64,000 nucleotides of DNA from the NCBI GenBank assembly GCA_963700735.1, contig CAVOYR010000008.1:200949-264948 (forward strand). Direction: 5' to 3'. The notes under the pieces were generated by a model, which did no database searches, was not told the DNA's origin, and was given only the letters and a program-made list of their open reading frames with translations. Positions 16,615 to 27,029 of the stretch are shown in pieces (the first letter of the stretch is position 1; each line of letters starts with the position of its first letter). This stretch comes from Anderseniella sp963700735. GTDB taxonomy: Bacteria > Pseudomonadota > Alphaproteobacteria > Rhizobiales > Aestuariivirgaceae. The position numbers and the translations under genes are program-made.

Positions 16615-18012
16615 TCATCCCGGCAGGATCTTGCCGGGGTTCATGATGTTCTTCGGGTCGAGTGCCTGCTTGATGGTGCGCATCACGGCAACGCCGGTGC
16701 CATGCTCGGCGTCGAGGAACTTGCGCTTGCCGGAGCCGATGCCGTGTTCACCGGTGCAGGTGCCGTCCATGGCGATGGCGCGCATGGCAAGGCGGTAGAG
16801 GAACTCTTCGGTCTTCCTCACCTCGTCCGGGTCGGCCCGGTCGCAGAACAGCACGACGTGGAAGTTGCCATCGCCGACGTGGCCAAGGATGGGGCCGTAG
16901 AGGCCGTGTTCCTCGAGGTCCTTGCGGGTCTCCTCGACGCATTCGGCCAGCCGCGAGATGGGCACGCAAACGTCAGTGCCAAGCGCATCCTTGCCCGGCA
17001 TGGCCGCCTTGATGGCCCACCAGCCGTCGTGGCGGGCCTGCCACAGCCTGTTGCGGTCCTCTTCCTTCGTTGCCCAGTCGAACGGGCCGCCGCCAAGGTC
17101 TGCCGCGATCTCGCCGAACAGTTCGACCTGCTCACGGGTGTAGGCGGTGGTGCCGTGGAACTCGACGAACAGCGTTGGCTTTTCGGCCAGGCCCAGCTTC
17201 GAGTAGGCGTTGAAGGCCTTCAGGTTTTCCTCGTCGACCAGTTCGACGCGGGCGATGGGAATGCCGGACTGGATGGCGGTGATGGCGGCGGTGCAGGCAG
17301 CCTCGATCGAGGGAAACGGGCACACGCCGGCGGCAATCGATTCGGGGATGCCGTAGAGCTTGAGGCAAATCTCGGTGATCACGCCGAGGGTGCCTTCGGA
17401 GCCGACCATCAGCCGGGTGAGGTCATAACCGGCGGAAGACTTCTTGGCGCGGCGTGCGGTGCGAACGATCTCGCCGTTGGCCATCACGGCGGTCAGCGAC
17501 AGCACGTTGTCGCGCATGGTGCCATAGCGCACGGCGTTGGTGCCGGACGCACGGGTGGCGGTCATGCCGCCCAGCGAGGCATCTGCACCGGGATCGATGG
17601 GGAAGAACAGGCCCTGGTCGCGAATGTACTCGTTGAGCTGCTTGCGGGTGACGCCGGGCTGCACGCGGACGTCGAAGTCCATGGTGTTGACCTCAAGCAC
17701 CTGGTTCATGTTCATCACGTTGATGCAGATGCCGCCGAACGGCGCGGTGATGTGGCCTTCCAGCGAGGTGCCGGTGCCATGCGCGATGACCGGCACTTCG
17801 TACCGCCCGCAGACCTGGACGATCTTCTGCACTTCCTCGGTATTGTTGACGAAGGCCACCGCGTCCGGCGCATGGCCGGGGTTCCAGGTAGTGTCCTTGC
17901 CGTGCTGGTCGCGTACGGCCTGCGAGGTCGACAGGCGGTCGCCCAGCAGTTCGGCCAACTCGGCGATGGCCTGCTGGACGGAATTGCGGCGCGTAACTGT
18001 TTCGGCGGTCAT
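16615..18012 (-). CDS. FAD-binding oxidase, D-lactate/glycolate dehydrogenase type
   Basis: A 465-residue flavoprotein of the GlcD/Dld family (FAD_binding_4 plus FAD-oxidase_C). The PCMH FAD domain shows VIAHGTGTSLEGHITAPFGG and FFPIDPGADASLGGMTATRASGT; the C-terminal domain has GHVGDGNFHVVLF and the family ending GEHGIGSGKRKFL. Such enzymes oxidise D-2-hydroxy acids and pass electrons to cytochrome c or quinone. No GlcE/GlcF subunits are adjacent, which favours a single-subunit D-lactate dehydrogenase (cytochrome) type. It is transcribed just upstream of, and toward, the AsmA gene. Confidence 0.9.
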   Translation of the reverse strand: MTAETVTRRNSVQQAIAELAELLGDRLSTSQAVRDQHGKDTTWNPGHAPDAVAFVNNTEEVQKIVQVCGRYEVPVIAHGTGTSLEGHITAPFGGICINVMNMNQVLEVNTMDFDVRVQPGVTRKQLNEYIRDQGLFFPIDPGADASLGGMTATRASGTNAVRYGTMRDNVLSLTAVMANGEIVRTARRAKKSSAGYDLTRLMVGSEGTLGVITEICLKLYGIPESIAAGVCPFPSIEAACTAAITAIQSGIPIARVELVDEENLKAFNAYSKLGLAEKPTLFVEFHGTTAYTREQVELFGEIAADLGGGPFDWATKEEDRNRLWQARHDGWWAIKAAMPGKDALGTDVCVPISRLAECVEETRKDLEEHGLYGPILGHVGDGNFHVVLFCDRADPDEVRKTEEFLYRLAMRAIAMDGTCTGEHGIGSGKRKFLDAEHGTGVAVMRTIKQALDPKNIMNPGKILPG

Positions 18013-18132
18013 CTAAGGCACCCTCACCCAGAGCTGACCCTTAAGGCGGGTCTTTGTGCTGTTGTACGGCTTGCACTATACCGGTGCCAGCGGCAGCATG
18101 CACCATCAAACCCGGCACGAGGGAATTACCAT

Positions 18133-18615
18133 ATGTCCATTTACGGCGCACCGTTTACCGGCTCGATCAAGAAGGTCGAGGACGGCTGGATTGACTACAA
18201 CGGCCACTTCAACATGGCCTATTACGGGGTGCTGTTCGACCGCACGTGCGACGAGGCATTCGATCTGGTCGGGCTGGGGCCGGACTACATCAAGTCCGGC
18301 GCGTCGTTCTTCACGCTGGAGGCGCACACCACCTATGTGCGCGAACTGCATGCCGGCGATGAAGTGAAGGTCACGGTGCAACTGCTCGACCATGATGCTA
18401 AGCGGCTGCACTACGTGCAGGAGATGTTCCACGCGTCGGAAGGGTGGCTGTCGGCGACCATGGAGGCCATCTGCATGCATATTGACATGGAGGCCAAAAA
18501 GTCCGCGCCGTTCCCGGACTGGATGCAGGAGAAAATCGCCGCGATGCATGCCGCGCACAAGGATTGCCCCGTCCCGCCGCAGGTGGGCCACAGGATCGGG
18601 ATTGTGCGGAAGTAG
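18133..18615 (+). CDS. Hotdog-fold thioesterase
   Basis: A 160-residue acyl-CoA thioesterase-like protein of the 4HBT family. The active-site region DYNGHFNMAYYGVLFDRTCDE (residues about 18-38) carries the conserved Asp-x-Asn-Gly-His-x-x-Asn pattern; later TYVRELHAGDEVKV and MEAICMHID fit the family. It resembles the betainyl-CoA thioesterases of carnitine degradation, but no carnitine genes are nearby, so the substrate is open. The start at 18133 follows a weak Shine-Dalgarno; a long open frame upstream in the same phase is the antisense shadow of the AsmA and oxidase genes. Confidence 0.85.
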   Translation: MSIYGAPFTGSIKKVEDGWIDYNGHFNMAYYGVLFDRTCDEAFDLVGLGPDYIKSGASFFTLEAHTTYVRELHAGDEVKVTVQLLDHDAKRLHYVQEMFHASEGWLSATMEAICMHIDMEAKKSAPFPDWMQEKIAAMHAAHKDCPVPPQVGHRIGIVRK

Positions 18616-18709
18616 GCCGTCACGGGTTGCAAAGCCGCCGGGCGCAGGTGCACAGTCGCTACCGGATGGGGCGACACTTCGAATTGCGGTCAGGGCACAA
18701 GGCTCGCCG

Positions 18710-20344
18710 ATGGGCGAATTCAGGGACAGGGGACTTGCGGTACTGGACGGCCTGATCCTGCCGCGGCTGCGGGAGTTCTGGGCTGCCCGGCACCCGGTGG
18801 TGTGGCTGCTGGCGCTGGCCATCGGCGTGGTGGCGGCATTTGCCATTCTCGGGTTCCGGCTGGCCATCGGCTATATCCAGTGGCTGTGGCTGGGCAACGC
18901 CCATGAGAACGTGGTGGCCACGCTTGCCGCCATGCGCGAACCGTGGGTGGTGGTTGCGGCCCCGGCTGCGGGCGGGCTGGTGGTCGGGCTGATCCTGTGG
19001 AAGCTGATGCCGACGCGGCGCGCCCACGGCATTGCCGACGTGATCGAATCCGGCGCGCTGTTCAATTCACACATATCGTTGCGCACGGGCCTCACGTCGG
19101 CGGTGGTCTCGGCCATCTCGATCGGGTCTGGCGCCAGCGTTGGCCGGGAAGGCCCGGCGGTGCACCTGGGCGCCACCGTGGCTTCACTCCTCGACCGGCA
19201 GTTCAACCTGACGCCCGCCGCGCGCCGGGTGCTGCTGGCCAGTGGCGCGGCGGCGGCGGTGTCGGCCAGCTTCAATGCGCCAATTGCCGGCGTGCTGTTC
19301 GCGCACGAAATCATCCTTGCCCATTTCGCGCTGTCGGCGTTCGTGCCGACGGTGCTGGCGGCCGTGGTTGCAACCCTGATCAGCCGCATCTGGCTGGGTG
19401 ACTTTCCAGCCTTCATCCTCAGTCAACAGCAGATCGCCTCCTACTGGGAGTTTCCGGCGTTTGCGCTGCTGGGCCTGGTGTGCGGGCTTGTGGCGGTGTG
19501 CTTCCAGTTGTCGATCATGACAGCGGACTGGACGGCGCGGCGGGCAACGCTGCCGCTGTGGTTGCGGCCCGCGTTGGGCGGCATCACGGTCGGGTGCATG
19601 GCGCTGGCCGTGCCGGAAGTGCTCGGCGTCGGCTACGAGGCAACCAACCTGGCGCTGAGGGAATCGTACGGACTGGGCTGGCTGCTGGTGCTGCTGGTGG
19701 CGAAGACCGCAGCCACGGCAATCTCGATTGCCAGCCGGTTTGGCGGCGGGGTGTTCTCGCCGACCCTTTACGTGGGGGCCATGGCGGGCGGGGCGTTCGG
19801 TATCATCGCGGCGTGGGCGTTCCCCGAGTATGCGTCAAGCTACGGGGTCTATGCGCTGATCGGCATGGGGGCGGTTGCGGGGGCCGTGCTGGGCGCACCG
19901 ATCTCCACCGCCGTGATCGTGTTCGAGCTGACAGGCGGCTATGAACTCACCATCGCGATCCTGCTGTCAGTGTCGATCGCCTCGATGGTGATGCAGGCGC
20001 TGATGGGCAAGAGCGTCTTCCTGTGGCAACTGGCGCAGCGCGGGGTTTTCCTCGGCGAAGGCGCACACCTGCGTATCGTGCGTACCTCGACGGTGCGCGA
20101 ATTCCTGATGCCGCTGAGCGAGGAAGAGCAGGCCGACCCGCCGCAACTGGAAGACAGGCCGAGGCTCATTCCCACCGATACGCTGGAGACGGCGCTGCGT
20201 GCGTTTGACGATGGCGGGTATACGCGGCTGGCCGTGTTCGACCGGCGTGACGGTGGCCACCACATCGGCTGGGCAGACCAGATCGCCGCCCTGGCCACCT
20301 ACAACAAGGCGCTGATCGCAGCCAACGTGGAAGAGCACAAGTAG
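18710..20344 (+). CDS. ClC-family chloride channel/antiporter with CBS domain
   Basis: A 544-residue ClC protein with about 11 membrane segments. Selectivity-filter motifs are visible: GSGASVGREGPAV with the gating Glu at 147 (GREGP 145-149) and GGGVFSPTLYVG near residue 345. The first anion-binding motif GSGIP is replaced by AHGIADV, common in this bacterial branch. The C-terminus (about 455-540) has a partial CBS region. It probably moves Cl- or exchanges Cl- for H+. The start at 18710 is preceded by only weak ribosome-binding sequence; longer upstream frames are non-membrane and rejected. Confidence 0.9.
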   Translation: MGEFRDRGLAVLDGLILPRLREFWAARHPVVWLLALAIGVVAAFAILGFRLAIGYIQWLWLGNAHENVVATLAAMREPWVVVAAPAAGGLVVGLILWKLMPTRRAHGIADVIESGALFNSHISLRTGLTSAVVSAISIGSGASVGREGPAVHLGATVASLLDRQFNLTPAARRVLLASGAAAAVSASFNAPIAGVLFAHEIILAHFALSAFVPTVLAAVVATLISRIWLGDFPAFILSQQQIASYWEFPAFALLGLVCGLVAVCFQLSIMTADWTARRATLPLWLRPALGGITVGCMALAVPEVLGVGYEATNLALRESYGLGWLLVLLVAKTAATAISIASRFGGGVFSPTLYVGAMAGGAFGIIAAWAFPEYASSYGVYALIGMGAVAGAVLGAPISTAVIVFELTGGYELTIAILLSVSIASMVMQALMGKSVFLWQLAQRGVFLGEGAHLRIVRTSTVREFLMPLSEEEQADPPQLEDRPRLIPTDTLETALRAFDDGGYTRLAVFDRRDGGHHIGWADQIAALATYNKALIAANVEEHK

Positions 20345-20457
20345 GGGCCAGTGCTGATGGCGCGTTGACCATGATGTCGCGGCAGGTATAGTCGCAATCA
20401 TACCCGGGGCAGTTGATAAGCAGGCTGCGTGCAGTGGCTGTGCAAGGAACCGGCGTG

Positions 20458-21726
20458 ATGACCAAGGATTTCAGGGCGCAGTACAGGGGATCCTGGCTTG
20501 AGCGGATGGTGACGCTCGGCACTGGCGACTGGTACGGCCGCGACAAGCTGGGCCTGGTCATTGCCAATGTGACCGGGTACCTCGCGGCGGTGTCGTCGCT
20601 TGGCTTTGCGATCACCTATGCTGCGCATGACTACAGTTCGCTGCAGCCGCTGGTCTGGGGCAACGTGGTGACGGCTGCCTGCACGTCCCTCACGCCGTTC
20701 TTTCACCGCTTCGGGCGGATTGCAGCGGCACTGTGGCTGACGCTGGTGGTGTGTGTGTCGCTGACCTATTTCACCAGCCTGCTGGGGCGCGAGTCCGGCG
20801 TGATGCTGAACCTGATTGCCACGGCGGCGGTGGCGTTTGCCATCCTCGGGCTCGAGCGCATCAAGCTGGTGGCGGCCATCAACGCACTGGCGGCGGGGCT
20901 GATCATCTACAGCTGGTATGCATGGCCGGTGACGGCACCGGGTATCCATGATGATCCGGCGTTCCTGCGGCAGATCTTCACCAACGCCATCCTGTCCGTG
21001 ATGGGGATCATGTTCGTCGTGGTCTGGTATGCGTTCTACCTGGCCAAGCAGGCGCAGGCGCGGCTGCAGGACCTGATGAAGTCGATGATGCCGGATGCCA
21101 TCGCGGAACGGCTGATGGCCAACGAGGGCGAAACCATTGCCGAGGCGCACGACCACGTGGTCGTGCTGTTTGCCGACATCGTCGGCTTTGTCGAGATGTC
21201 GAACCGGCTTGGCGCCTTGCGGGTTGTCTCGCTGCTGGATGACCTGTTCCGCGGCTTTGACGAAAGTGCTGCGGCGCACGGCGTCGAGAAGATCAAGACC
21301 ATCGGTGACGCCTACATGGCCGTGGCGGGCGTACCCAGCCCGCATTACTCGCCGGAACGCGCCATGGCGGCGCTTGCGAAGGACATGTTTCTGCTGGCGA
21401 AGGAGGTGGGTGAACGCCACGGCGTCGATCTGGAAATGCGCGCAGGCATGGCCTCCGGGCCGATCATGGCCGGTGTGGTGGGCAAGTCGAAGTATTCCTA
21501 CGACGTGTGGGGCGCGTCGGTGAACCTGGCGGCCCGGCTTGAGCACGTGGGCGCGGCCGGATGTGTTGTCGTCACAGGCGACATCAAGGTGCGGTTGCAG
21601 GAAGATCACGAATTTGATCGTGCCGGCACGGTGGAACTCAAGGGGTTCGGCAAGGTGCCGGTATGGCGGATGGACTGCTCAAACGCGCGGCCTGCAAACG
21701 TTGAAGCTGATGCAACGGGTGCTTGA
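20458..21726 (+). CDS. Membrane-bound class III adenylate/guanylate cyclase
   Basis: A 422-residue cyclase with five or six N-terminal membrane helices (about residues 30-205) and a C-terminal catalytic domain. Catalytic motifs are seen: VVVLFADIVGFVEMSN with the metal-binding Asp, KIKTIGDAYMAVAG, and YDVWGASVNLAARLEHVG. The short ARLQDLMKSMMPDAIAERL linker is the usual signalling helix. AAGGAA lies about 9 nt before the chosen ATG, so I prefer 20458 to an upstream TTG at 20413. The membrane sensor part is not one I can name. It is 113 nt downstream of the ClC gene. Confidence 0.9.
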   Translation: MTKDFRAQYRGSWLERMVTLGTGDWYGRDKLGLVIANVTGYLAAVSSLGFAITYAAHDYSSLQPLVWGNVVTAACTSLTPFFHRFGRIAAALWLTLVVCVSLTYFTSLLGRESGVMLNLIATAAVAFAILGLERIKLVAAINALAAGLIIYSWYAWPVTAPGIHDDPAFLRQIFTNAILSVMGIMFVVVWYAFYLAKQAQARLQDLMKSMMPDAIAERLMANEGETIAEAHDHVVVLFADIVGFVEMSNRLGALRVVSLLDDLFRGFDESAAAHGVEKIKTIGDAYMAVAGVPSPHYSPERAMAALAKDMFLLAKEVGERHGVDLEMRAGMASGPIMAGVVGKSKYSYDVWGASVNLAARLEHVGAAGCVVVTGDIKVRLQEDHEFDRAGTVELKGFGKVPVWRMDCSNARPANVEADATGA

Positions 21727-21801
21727 CCTGCCGTGTGATTGCCACCCTAATCCAGGTGCGACAACGAAAGCGGCAAAATCTGCAAGAAGGAGGGAGGCTC
21801 A

Positions 21802-22077
21802 ATGTCCGTAATCGAAGGTGCGTTGATGGTCGTTGCGGCAGTCGTGCTGTTTGCCTTCGTCCACCGGCTTGTCCGGGCCAAGGGGGCGTCAGCGTTCGTC
21901 AAGAGCGATGCATTCGGTGACGGGGCAGCGATCATCGTTTCCGCCGGCATTGCCAGTGGCCTGGTGCTGTCAGCGCTGCATGCCGAAAGTGACGGGCTGG
22001 TGATGGACGCCATTGCCGTCGCCATTATGCTGGGCAGCCTGGGGTGGCTGGTCTGGCGTCTCAAACGCGCAGCCTAG
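21802..22077 (+). CDS. Small membrane protein, unknown function
   Basis: A 91-residue protein with three predicted membrane segments and a basic C-terminus (WRLKRAA). AAGGAGGGAGG (21786-21796) is a strong Shine-Dalgarno just before the ATG, which supports translation. I recognise no family. It follows the cyclase by 75 nt and overlaps the RHH gene on the other strand by 4 nt at its end. Confidence 0.65.
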   Translation: MSVIEGALMVVAAVVLFAFVHRLVRAKGASAFVKSDAFGDGAAIIVSAGIASGLVLSALHAESDGLVMDAIAVAIMLGSLGWLVWRLKRAA

Positions 22078-22295
22078 ATTTCCCCGGTTTTGGCCGCATG
22101 CAGGATCTCGACGCGCAGCGCCGAGGACAGGTTGGTCTGCCCGCGAGCTTCATCGATGGCGGTGACAAGGCCAGCCAGTGACATGCCGCGGGCTTGAGCC
22201 AGCGCGCCAAGCGCGTCCCAGAATTCCGGCTCCAGCGACAGCGATGTGCGGTGCCCGGCGATGGTGACGGAGCGCTTGACTGGACCGGGGCTCAT
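22074..22295 (-). CDS. Ribbon-helix-helix protein (RHH_4 type)
   Basis: A 73-residue protein with the alphaproteobacterial RHH_4 fold: KRSVTIAGHRTSLSLEPEFWDALGALAQARG, then helix LAGLVTAIDEARG and a NLSSALRVEIL ending. Ribbon-helix-helix proteins bind DNA as dimers, though targets of this subfamily are not known to me. It is the third gene of a fumC-DUF4169-RHH group, separated from the DUF4169 gene by one copy of a 44-nt hairpin repeat ending 7 nt before its ATG. Confidence 0.82.
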   Translation of the reverse strand: MSPGPVKRSVTIAGHRTSLSLEPEFWDALGALAQARGMSLAGLVTAIDEARGQTNLSSALRVEILHAAKTGEI

Positions 22296-22301
22296 TGCTG
22301 C

Positions 22302-22345
22302 GCAATGCCGGACGGAAAACCGGTCCCCGCTGCTCGTGGCATTGC
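22302..22345 (-). repeat. 44-nt hairpin repeat, copy B
   Basis: It lies between the DUF4169 stop and the RHH start. Outer arms GCAATGCC and GGCATTGC pair perfectly (8 bp), and an inner GGACCGG/CCGTCC stem closes over a TTTT loop. The copy at 22542-22585 has the same length with 39 of 44 positions identical, including both stems, and it too lies in an intercistronic gap of the same operon. Confidence 0.7.
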
Positions 22346-22346
22346 C

Positions 22347-22532
22347 TTACTCATCGCCTTCCAGCTTGTGACCGTCCATGTGGCTGCGGGCCTTGTCGGC
22401 GGTTGCCTTGTCGAGCTGCCTTTCAGCCTTGGTGCGGCCAAACCTTGCGCGGTTCTCCTCAGCCTTTGCTTCCTTCTCGGCGCGGGCCCTGGCCTTGCGA
22501 AACCTGTTCAGGTTTACGATGTCCCTAGTCAT
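22347..22532 (-). CDS. DUF4169 family protein
   Basis: A 61-residue, highly charged helical protein starting MTRDIVNLNRFRKARAR, typical of DUF4169. The sequence is a single Lys/Arg/Glu-rich helix with AEKEAKAEENRARFGRTKAER and no membrane segment. Function is unknown. It lies between fumC and the RHH gene on the same strand with a 44-nt hairpin repeat on each side. GGAG precedes its ATG by about 7 nt. Confidence 0.82.
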   Translation of the reverse strand: MTRDIVNLNRFRKARARAEKEAKAEENRARFGRTKAERQLDKATADKARSHMDGHKLEGDE

Positions 22533-22541
22533 GGATACTCC

Positions 22542-22585
22542 GCAGTGCCGGACGGAAAACCGGTAGCCGCTTCTCCTGGCATTGC
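22542..22585 (-). repeat. 44-nt hairpin repeat, copy A
   Basis: It lies between the fumC stop (6 nt away) and the DUF4169 start (10 nt away). Same architecture as copy B; one outer-stem pair is lost (GCAATGCC against GGCACTGC). The two copies start exactly 240 nt apart. It overlaps no coding sequence. Confidence 0.7.
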
Positions 22586-22590
22586 TCCGT

Positions 22591-23985
<1,395 letters not shown>

Positions 23986-24074
23986 GGGTGATGCACTCCG
24001 TCGGTCGGCAGAAAGGATGTGAGGCGCGGCATAGCATGGTGCGCGCGGTCATTCCAGTTCGACGGATGGACAAC

Positions 24075-24785
24075 TCAGGCCCTGAAGTCCGGATGCTGTT
24101 GGCCCCGCGAGCCCATCGACCAGAACGCTGTTTCCAGCCGGCAAGCGGTGGTGAAGGTGCGAGCCAGTGAAGGCCAGCGCGGCGAGGCCTTGAAGTCCGG
24201 CCCCAGCGTGCGTTCGGCAACAAGCTGGAAGCGCCCGGCAGCCGAGCGGGCAAAGCCCTGGTAGTCTTCGCCACCGTAGGTTTCGATCCAGTCCCTGTAG
24301 GGGTGCTTGTCGCGCCTGCCGTGCGTCGCTGCCATCAGGCGGGCGCCGATCTCGCCATATCCCAGTGCGCACGGGATGAGCGCGCAGAGCAGGTCCAGCA
24401 GGTCGCCCTGCATGCCGGCATCCAGAACGAACCGCGTGTAGGCGAGGTTCTCCGGCTCTTCGCGCGTGGCAGCGAGGGCGGCCTTGGAAATGCCAACGGC
24501 GGCGCAGGTTTCGATGTGAAGCTGCATTTCGCCTTCGATGAGCGTCAGTGCCGTCGAGGTGAACTCGCGCATCTCGTCGATGTCGGTGGACTTGGCCGCA
24601 GCAAGTGCCCAGGCGCGGGCATAGTGGATCAGGTAGACATAGTCCTGCTGGAGGTAATGCAGGAATGATCTCTGCGGCAGCGTACCGTCTTCAAGCCCGC
24701 GCACGAACGGGTGCTCCACGTAGGCGGTCCAGGCGGCACCGGCGTCGGCGCGAAGCAGGCCGTGGAAACTCGAGCCGTAGTCCAT
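24075..24785 (-). CDS. tenA: Aminopyrimidine aminohydrolase / thiaminase II
   Basis: A 236-residue TenA protein that salvages pyrimidine from degraded thiamine. Family sequences include HPFVRGLEDGTLPQRSFLHYLQQDYVYLIHYARAWALA, with the conserved DY...Y pattern, and YGEIGARL. The start at 24785 (MDYGSSFHGLL) lies 4 nt after the thiD stop; longer in-frame extensions run through thiD and lack homology. It is the last gene of the riboswitch-controlled thiamine salvage operon. Confidence 0.92.
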   Translation of the reverse strand: MDYGSSFHGLLRADAGAAWTAYVEHPFVRGLEDGTLPQRSFLHYLQQDYVYLIHYARAWALAAAKSTDIDEMREFTSTALTLIEGEMQLHIETCAAVGISKAALAATREEPENLAYTRFVLDAGMQGDLLDLLCALIPCALGYGEIGARLMAATHGRRDKHPYRDWIETYGGEDYQGFARSAAGRFQLVAERTLGPDFKASPRWPSLARTFTTACRLETAFWSMGSRGQQHPDFRA

Positions 24786-24789
24786 CAGG

Positions 24790-25596
24790 TCAACCCTTCT
24801 GCGTGGCGTGGAAGTGGTGCGTCGGGCCATGGCCGTGGCCGACATCGAGCTTGTCCGCGGCGGCAATGGCTTGCGCCACGTACGCCTTGGCCGCGCGGGC
24901 GGCTACTTCGGGGTCGCCGGTCAGCGCCAGCTGCGTTGCCAGCGCGGAGGACAGCGTGCAGCCGGTGCCATGGGTGTTCTTCGTCACCGTGCGCGTGCCT
25001 TCCAGCCAGATGCCGTCGCCCTCCGGCGTGAGCAGGTAGTCAGGGCTGTCTGGACCCTCAAGATGGCCGCCCTTCAACATGACGCAGCTGGCTCCGAGCG
25101 AAACGAGCTTCTGCGCCAGCGCCGGCATCTGGTCGCGCGAGGTGATTTCCGGTTCGCCGGTCAGTTCCGCCGCTTCGGGCAGGTTGGGGGTGATGAGGGT
25201 GGCGAGCGGCAGCAGGCGCGATTTCAGCGCGGCAACGGCGTCTTCGCGCAATAGCCGGTCGCCGCCCTTGGCCACCATCACCGGATCCAGCACCACGTTG
25301 ACAGCCTTGTTGCGTACAAGTGCATCGGCCACTGCTTCGGCAATTTCCGCCGTGGCGATCATGCCGATCTTGACGGCGTGAACCTCAATGTCTGCAAACA
25401 CCGCGTCGATCTGCTGGCCGACGAAGGCGGGCGGCACCAGCTCGATGCCGCTGACGCCTTGCGTGTTCTGGGCCGTGAGCGCAGTCAGCGCCGCCATGGC
25501 ATAGCCGCCATTGGCGGAGATCGACTTGATGTCGGCCTGTATCCCAGCACCGCCAGAGGGGTCGGAGCCGGCAATGGACAGTATGTTCGGGATCAT
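24790..25596 (-). CDS. thiD: Hydroxymethylpyrimidine (phosphate) kinase
   Basis: A 268-residue kinase that phosphorylates HMP and HMP-P for thiamine synthesis. The N-terminus ILSIAGSDPSGGAGIQADIKSI and the C-terminal anion-hole motif TKNTHGTGCTLSSALAT (about residues 209-225) are textbook for ThiD. It overlaps thiE by 4 nt and precedes tenA by 4 nt. Confidence 0.95.
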   Translation of the reverse strand: MIPNILSIAGSDPSGGAGIQADIKSISANGGYAMAALTALTAQNTQGVSGIELVPPAFVGQQIDAVFADIEVHAVKIGMIATAEIAEAVADALVRNKAVNVVLDPVMVAKGGDRLLREDAVAALKSRLLPLATLITPNLPEAAELTGEPEITSRDQMPALAQKLVSLGASCVMLKGGHLEGPDSPDYLLTPEGDGIWLEGTRTVTKNTHGTGCTLSSALATQLALTGDPEVAARAAKAYVAQAIAAADKLDVGHGHGPTHHFHATQKG

Positions 25597-26231
25597 GAGC
25601 GGGCCTTTTCGATTTCGTCCTTCAGGCGGCGGGCGGCGTCACGCGGATCAGGTGCGCCGGCAATGGCGGACACAACACAGATGCCGTGCGCGCCTGCCTT
25701 CAACGCTGCGGCAGCGTGACCATGCTTGATGCCGCCAATGGCGACCACAGGTACGCGGGCCTGGGCGATCAGGCGGGCAAGGCCGTCAAAGCCGATGGGT
25801 GCGTCATGGTCCGGCTTGGTGGAAGTGGCGAAGACGGGGCCGATGCCGACGTGATCGACAAAGGCCGGGTTGGGCAGGGTGTCAGGGTCGGCCGGATTGA
25901 TGGAGGTGCCGATGACAATGTCATCGCCAACGATGCGTCGCACCTCGCGCGATGGCATGTCCTTGACGCCGACATGGATCCCATCCGCACCGATTGCCTC
26001 GACCAGGTGCACGCGATCATTGATGACAAGCGGAACCCCGGTGCCTTCAAGCCGGGCCTTCAGATCACGTCCCATGGCGGTGAATTCATCGTCCGTAGCG
26101 GTCTTGTCACGCAGTTGCACGAGGGTGACGCCACCCGCCACGGCCTGCATGACGGTCAGGGCGAGGTTGCCGTTGGCGCAGTCGGCTGGGCCGGCAACGA
26201 GATAGAGCGACAAGTCAAACGATGGTTTCAT
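25593..26231 (-). CDS. thiE: Thiamine-phosphate synthase
   Basis: A 212-residue TIM-barrel enzyme joining HMP-PP and THZ-P. Motifs: VQLRDKTATDDEF for pyrophosphate contact, VPLVINDRVHLVEAIGADGIHVG, and the VAIGGIKHGHAAAALKAGA phosphate loop. It overlaps thiM by 4 nt at its start and thiD by 4 nt at its end, giving a tightly coupled operon. Confidence 0.93.
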   Translation of the reverse strand: MKPSFDLSLYLVAGPADCANGNLALTVMQAVAGGVTLVQLRDKTATDDEFTAMGRDLKARLEGTGVPLVINDRVHLVEAIGADGIHVGVKDMPSREVRRIVGDDIVIGTSINPADPDTLPNPAFVDHVGIGPVFATSTKPDHDAPIGFDGLARLIAQARVPVVAIGGIKHGHAAAALKAGAHGICVVSAIAGAPDPRDAARRLKDEIEKARS

Positions 26232-27026
26232 GCGATGGTAATCCGGGCTGCATTGTTGACGGTTGCGGCATCGAGCGAGTGCAGCGCGTCGAGGAACCTG
26301 ACAGAGAACGTGCCCACGCCCGTGGTGGAGTGACCGGCGAGTTCACCAGCGACGCCGTAATAGGCAAGCGCGCTGACGCACGCCTCGAACGGGTCGTCTG
26401 TGGTGGCGGCAAAGGCTGCGACGATGCCAGTCAACGCACAGCCAAGTGCAGTAACGCGCGGCATCAGCGGATGTCCGTTGGCAACGTCGGCGCGGGTACC
26501 GGCGGGCGATACCACCAGGTCGACGGCGCCGGTCACGCAGACGATGGCACCGGTTGCCTGTGCCAGCTGGCGGGCGGCAGCCTCAGCAGCGGCGACGCTG
26601 TCGCCTGAATCGACACCCTTGCCCGAGGCACTGACGCCGGCAAGCGCCATGATCTCCGACGCATTGCCGCGGATGACCGTTGGCCCCAGCGCGGCAAGGT
26701 CGCGGGCCACCGATGTGCGATAGCTGGTGGCGCCTGTGCCGACAGGGTCCAGCACCCACGGCCTGGCATTGGCGTTTGCTGCGCGGGCTGCAAGCATCAT
26801 CGAACTCGACCCACACCGGCGTCAGCGTGCCGATGTTGATGGTGAGGGCACCAATCAGCTTGCCGAACTCCTCGACTTCTTCCTTCGCATGCACCATGGC
26901 GGGCGAGGCTCCTGCGGCCAGCAGCACGTTGGCGACGGTATTCATCGCCACGAAGTTGGTGATGTTCTGGACCAGCGGCGCGCGCTTGCGCATTCGCGAC
27001 AGACCTGCGCCGCAATCGATATTCAT
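26228..27026 (-). pseudogene. thiM: Hydroxyethylthiazole kinase, frameshifted
   Basis: The product would be about 265 residues and phosphorylate the thiazole precursor of thiamine. The first frame (from 27026) reads ...PLVQNITNFVAMNTVANVLLAAGASPAMV...INIGTLTPVWVE and then loses homology. The next frame resumes MMLAARAANANARPWVLDPVGTGA and runs to the proper end. One extra A:T pair at about 26803-26804 explains the break: on the coding strand GAGTTCGATGATG would read GAGTCGATGATG without it. The gene is otherwise intact and sits behind a TPP riboswitch, so a sequence error or a very recent mutation is likelier than long decay. A GGGAGG ribosome site precedes the ATG by about 6 nt. Confidence 0.88.
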
Positions 27027-27029
27027 GCC

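Noticed and set aside
15148..18132. Very long plus-strand frame running into the thioesterase gene
   Set aside because: It is antisense to the AsmA and FAD-oxidase genes; only the part from 18133 has family homology.
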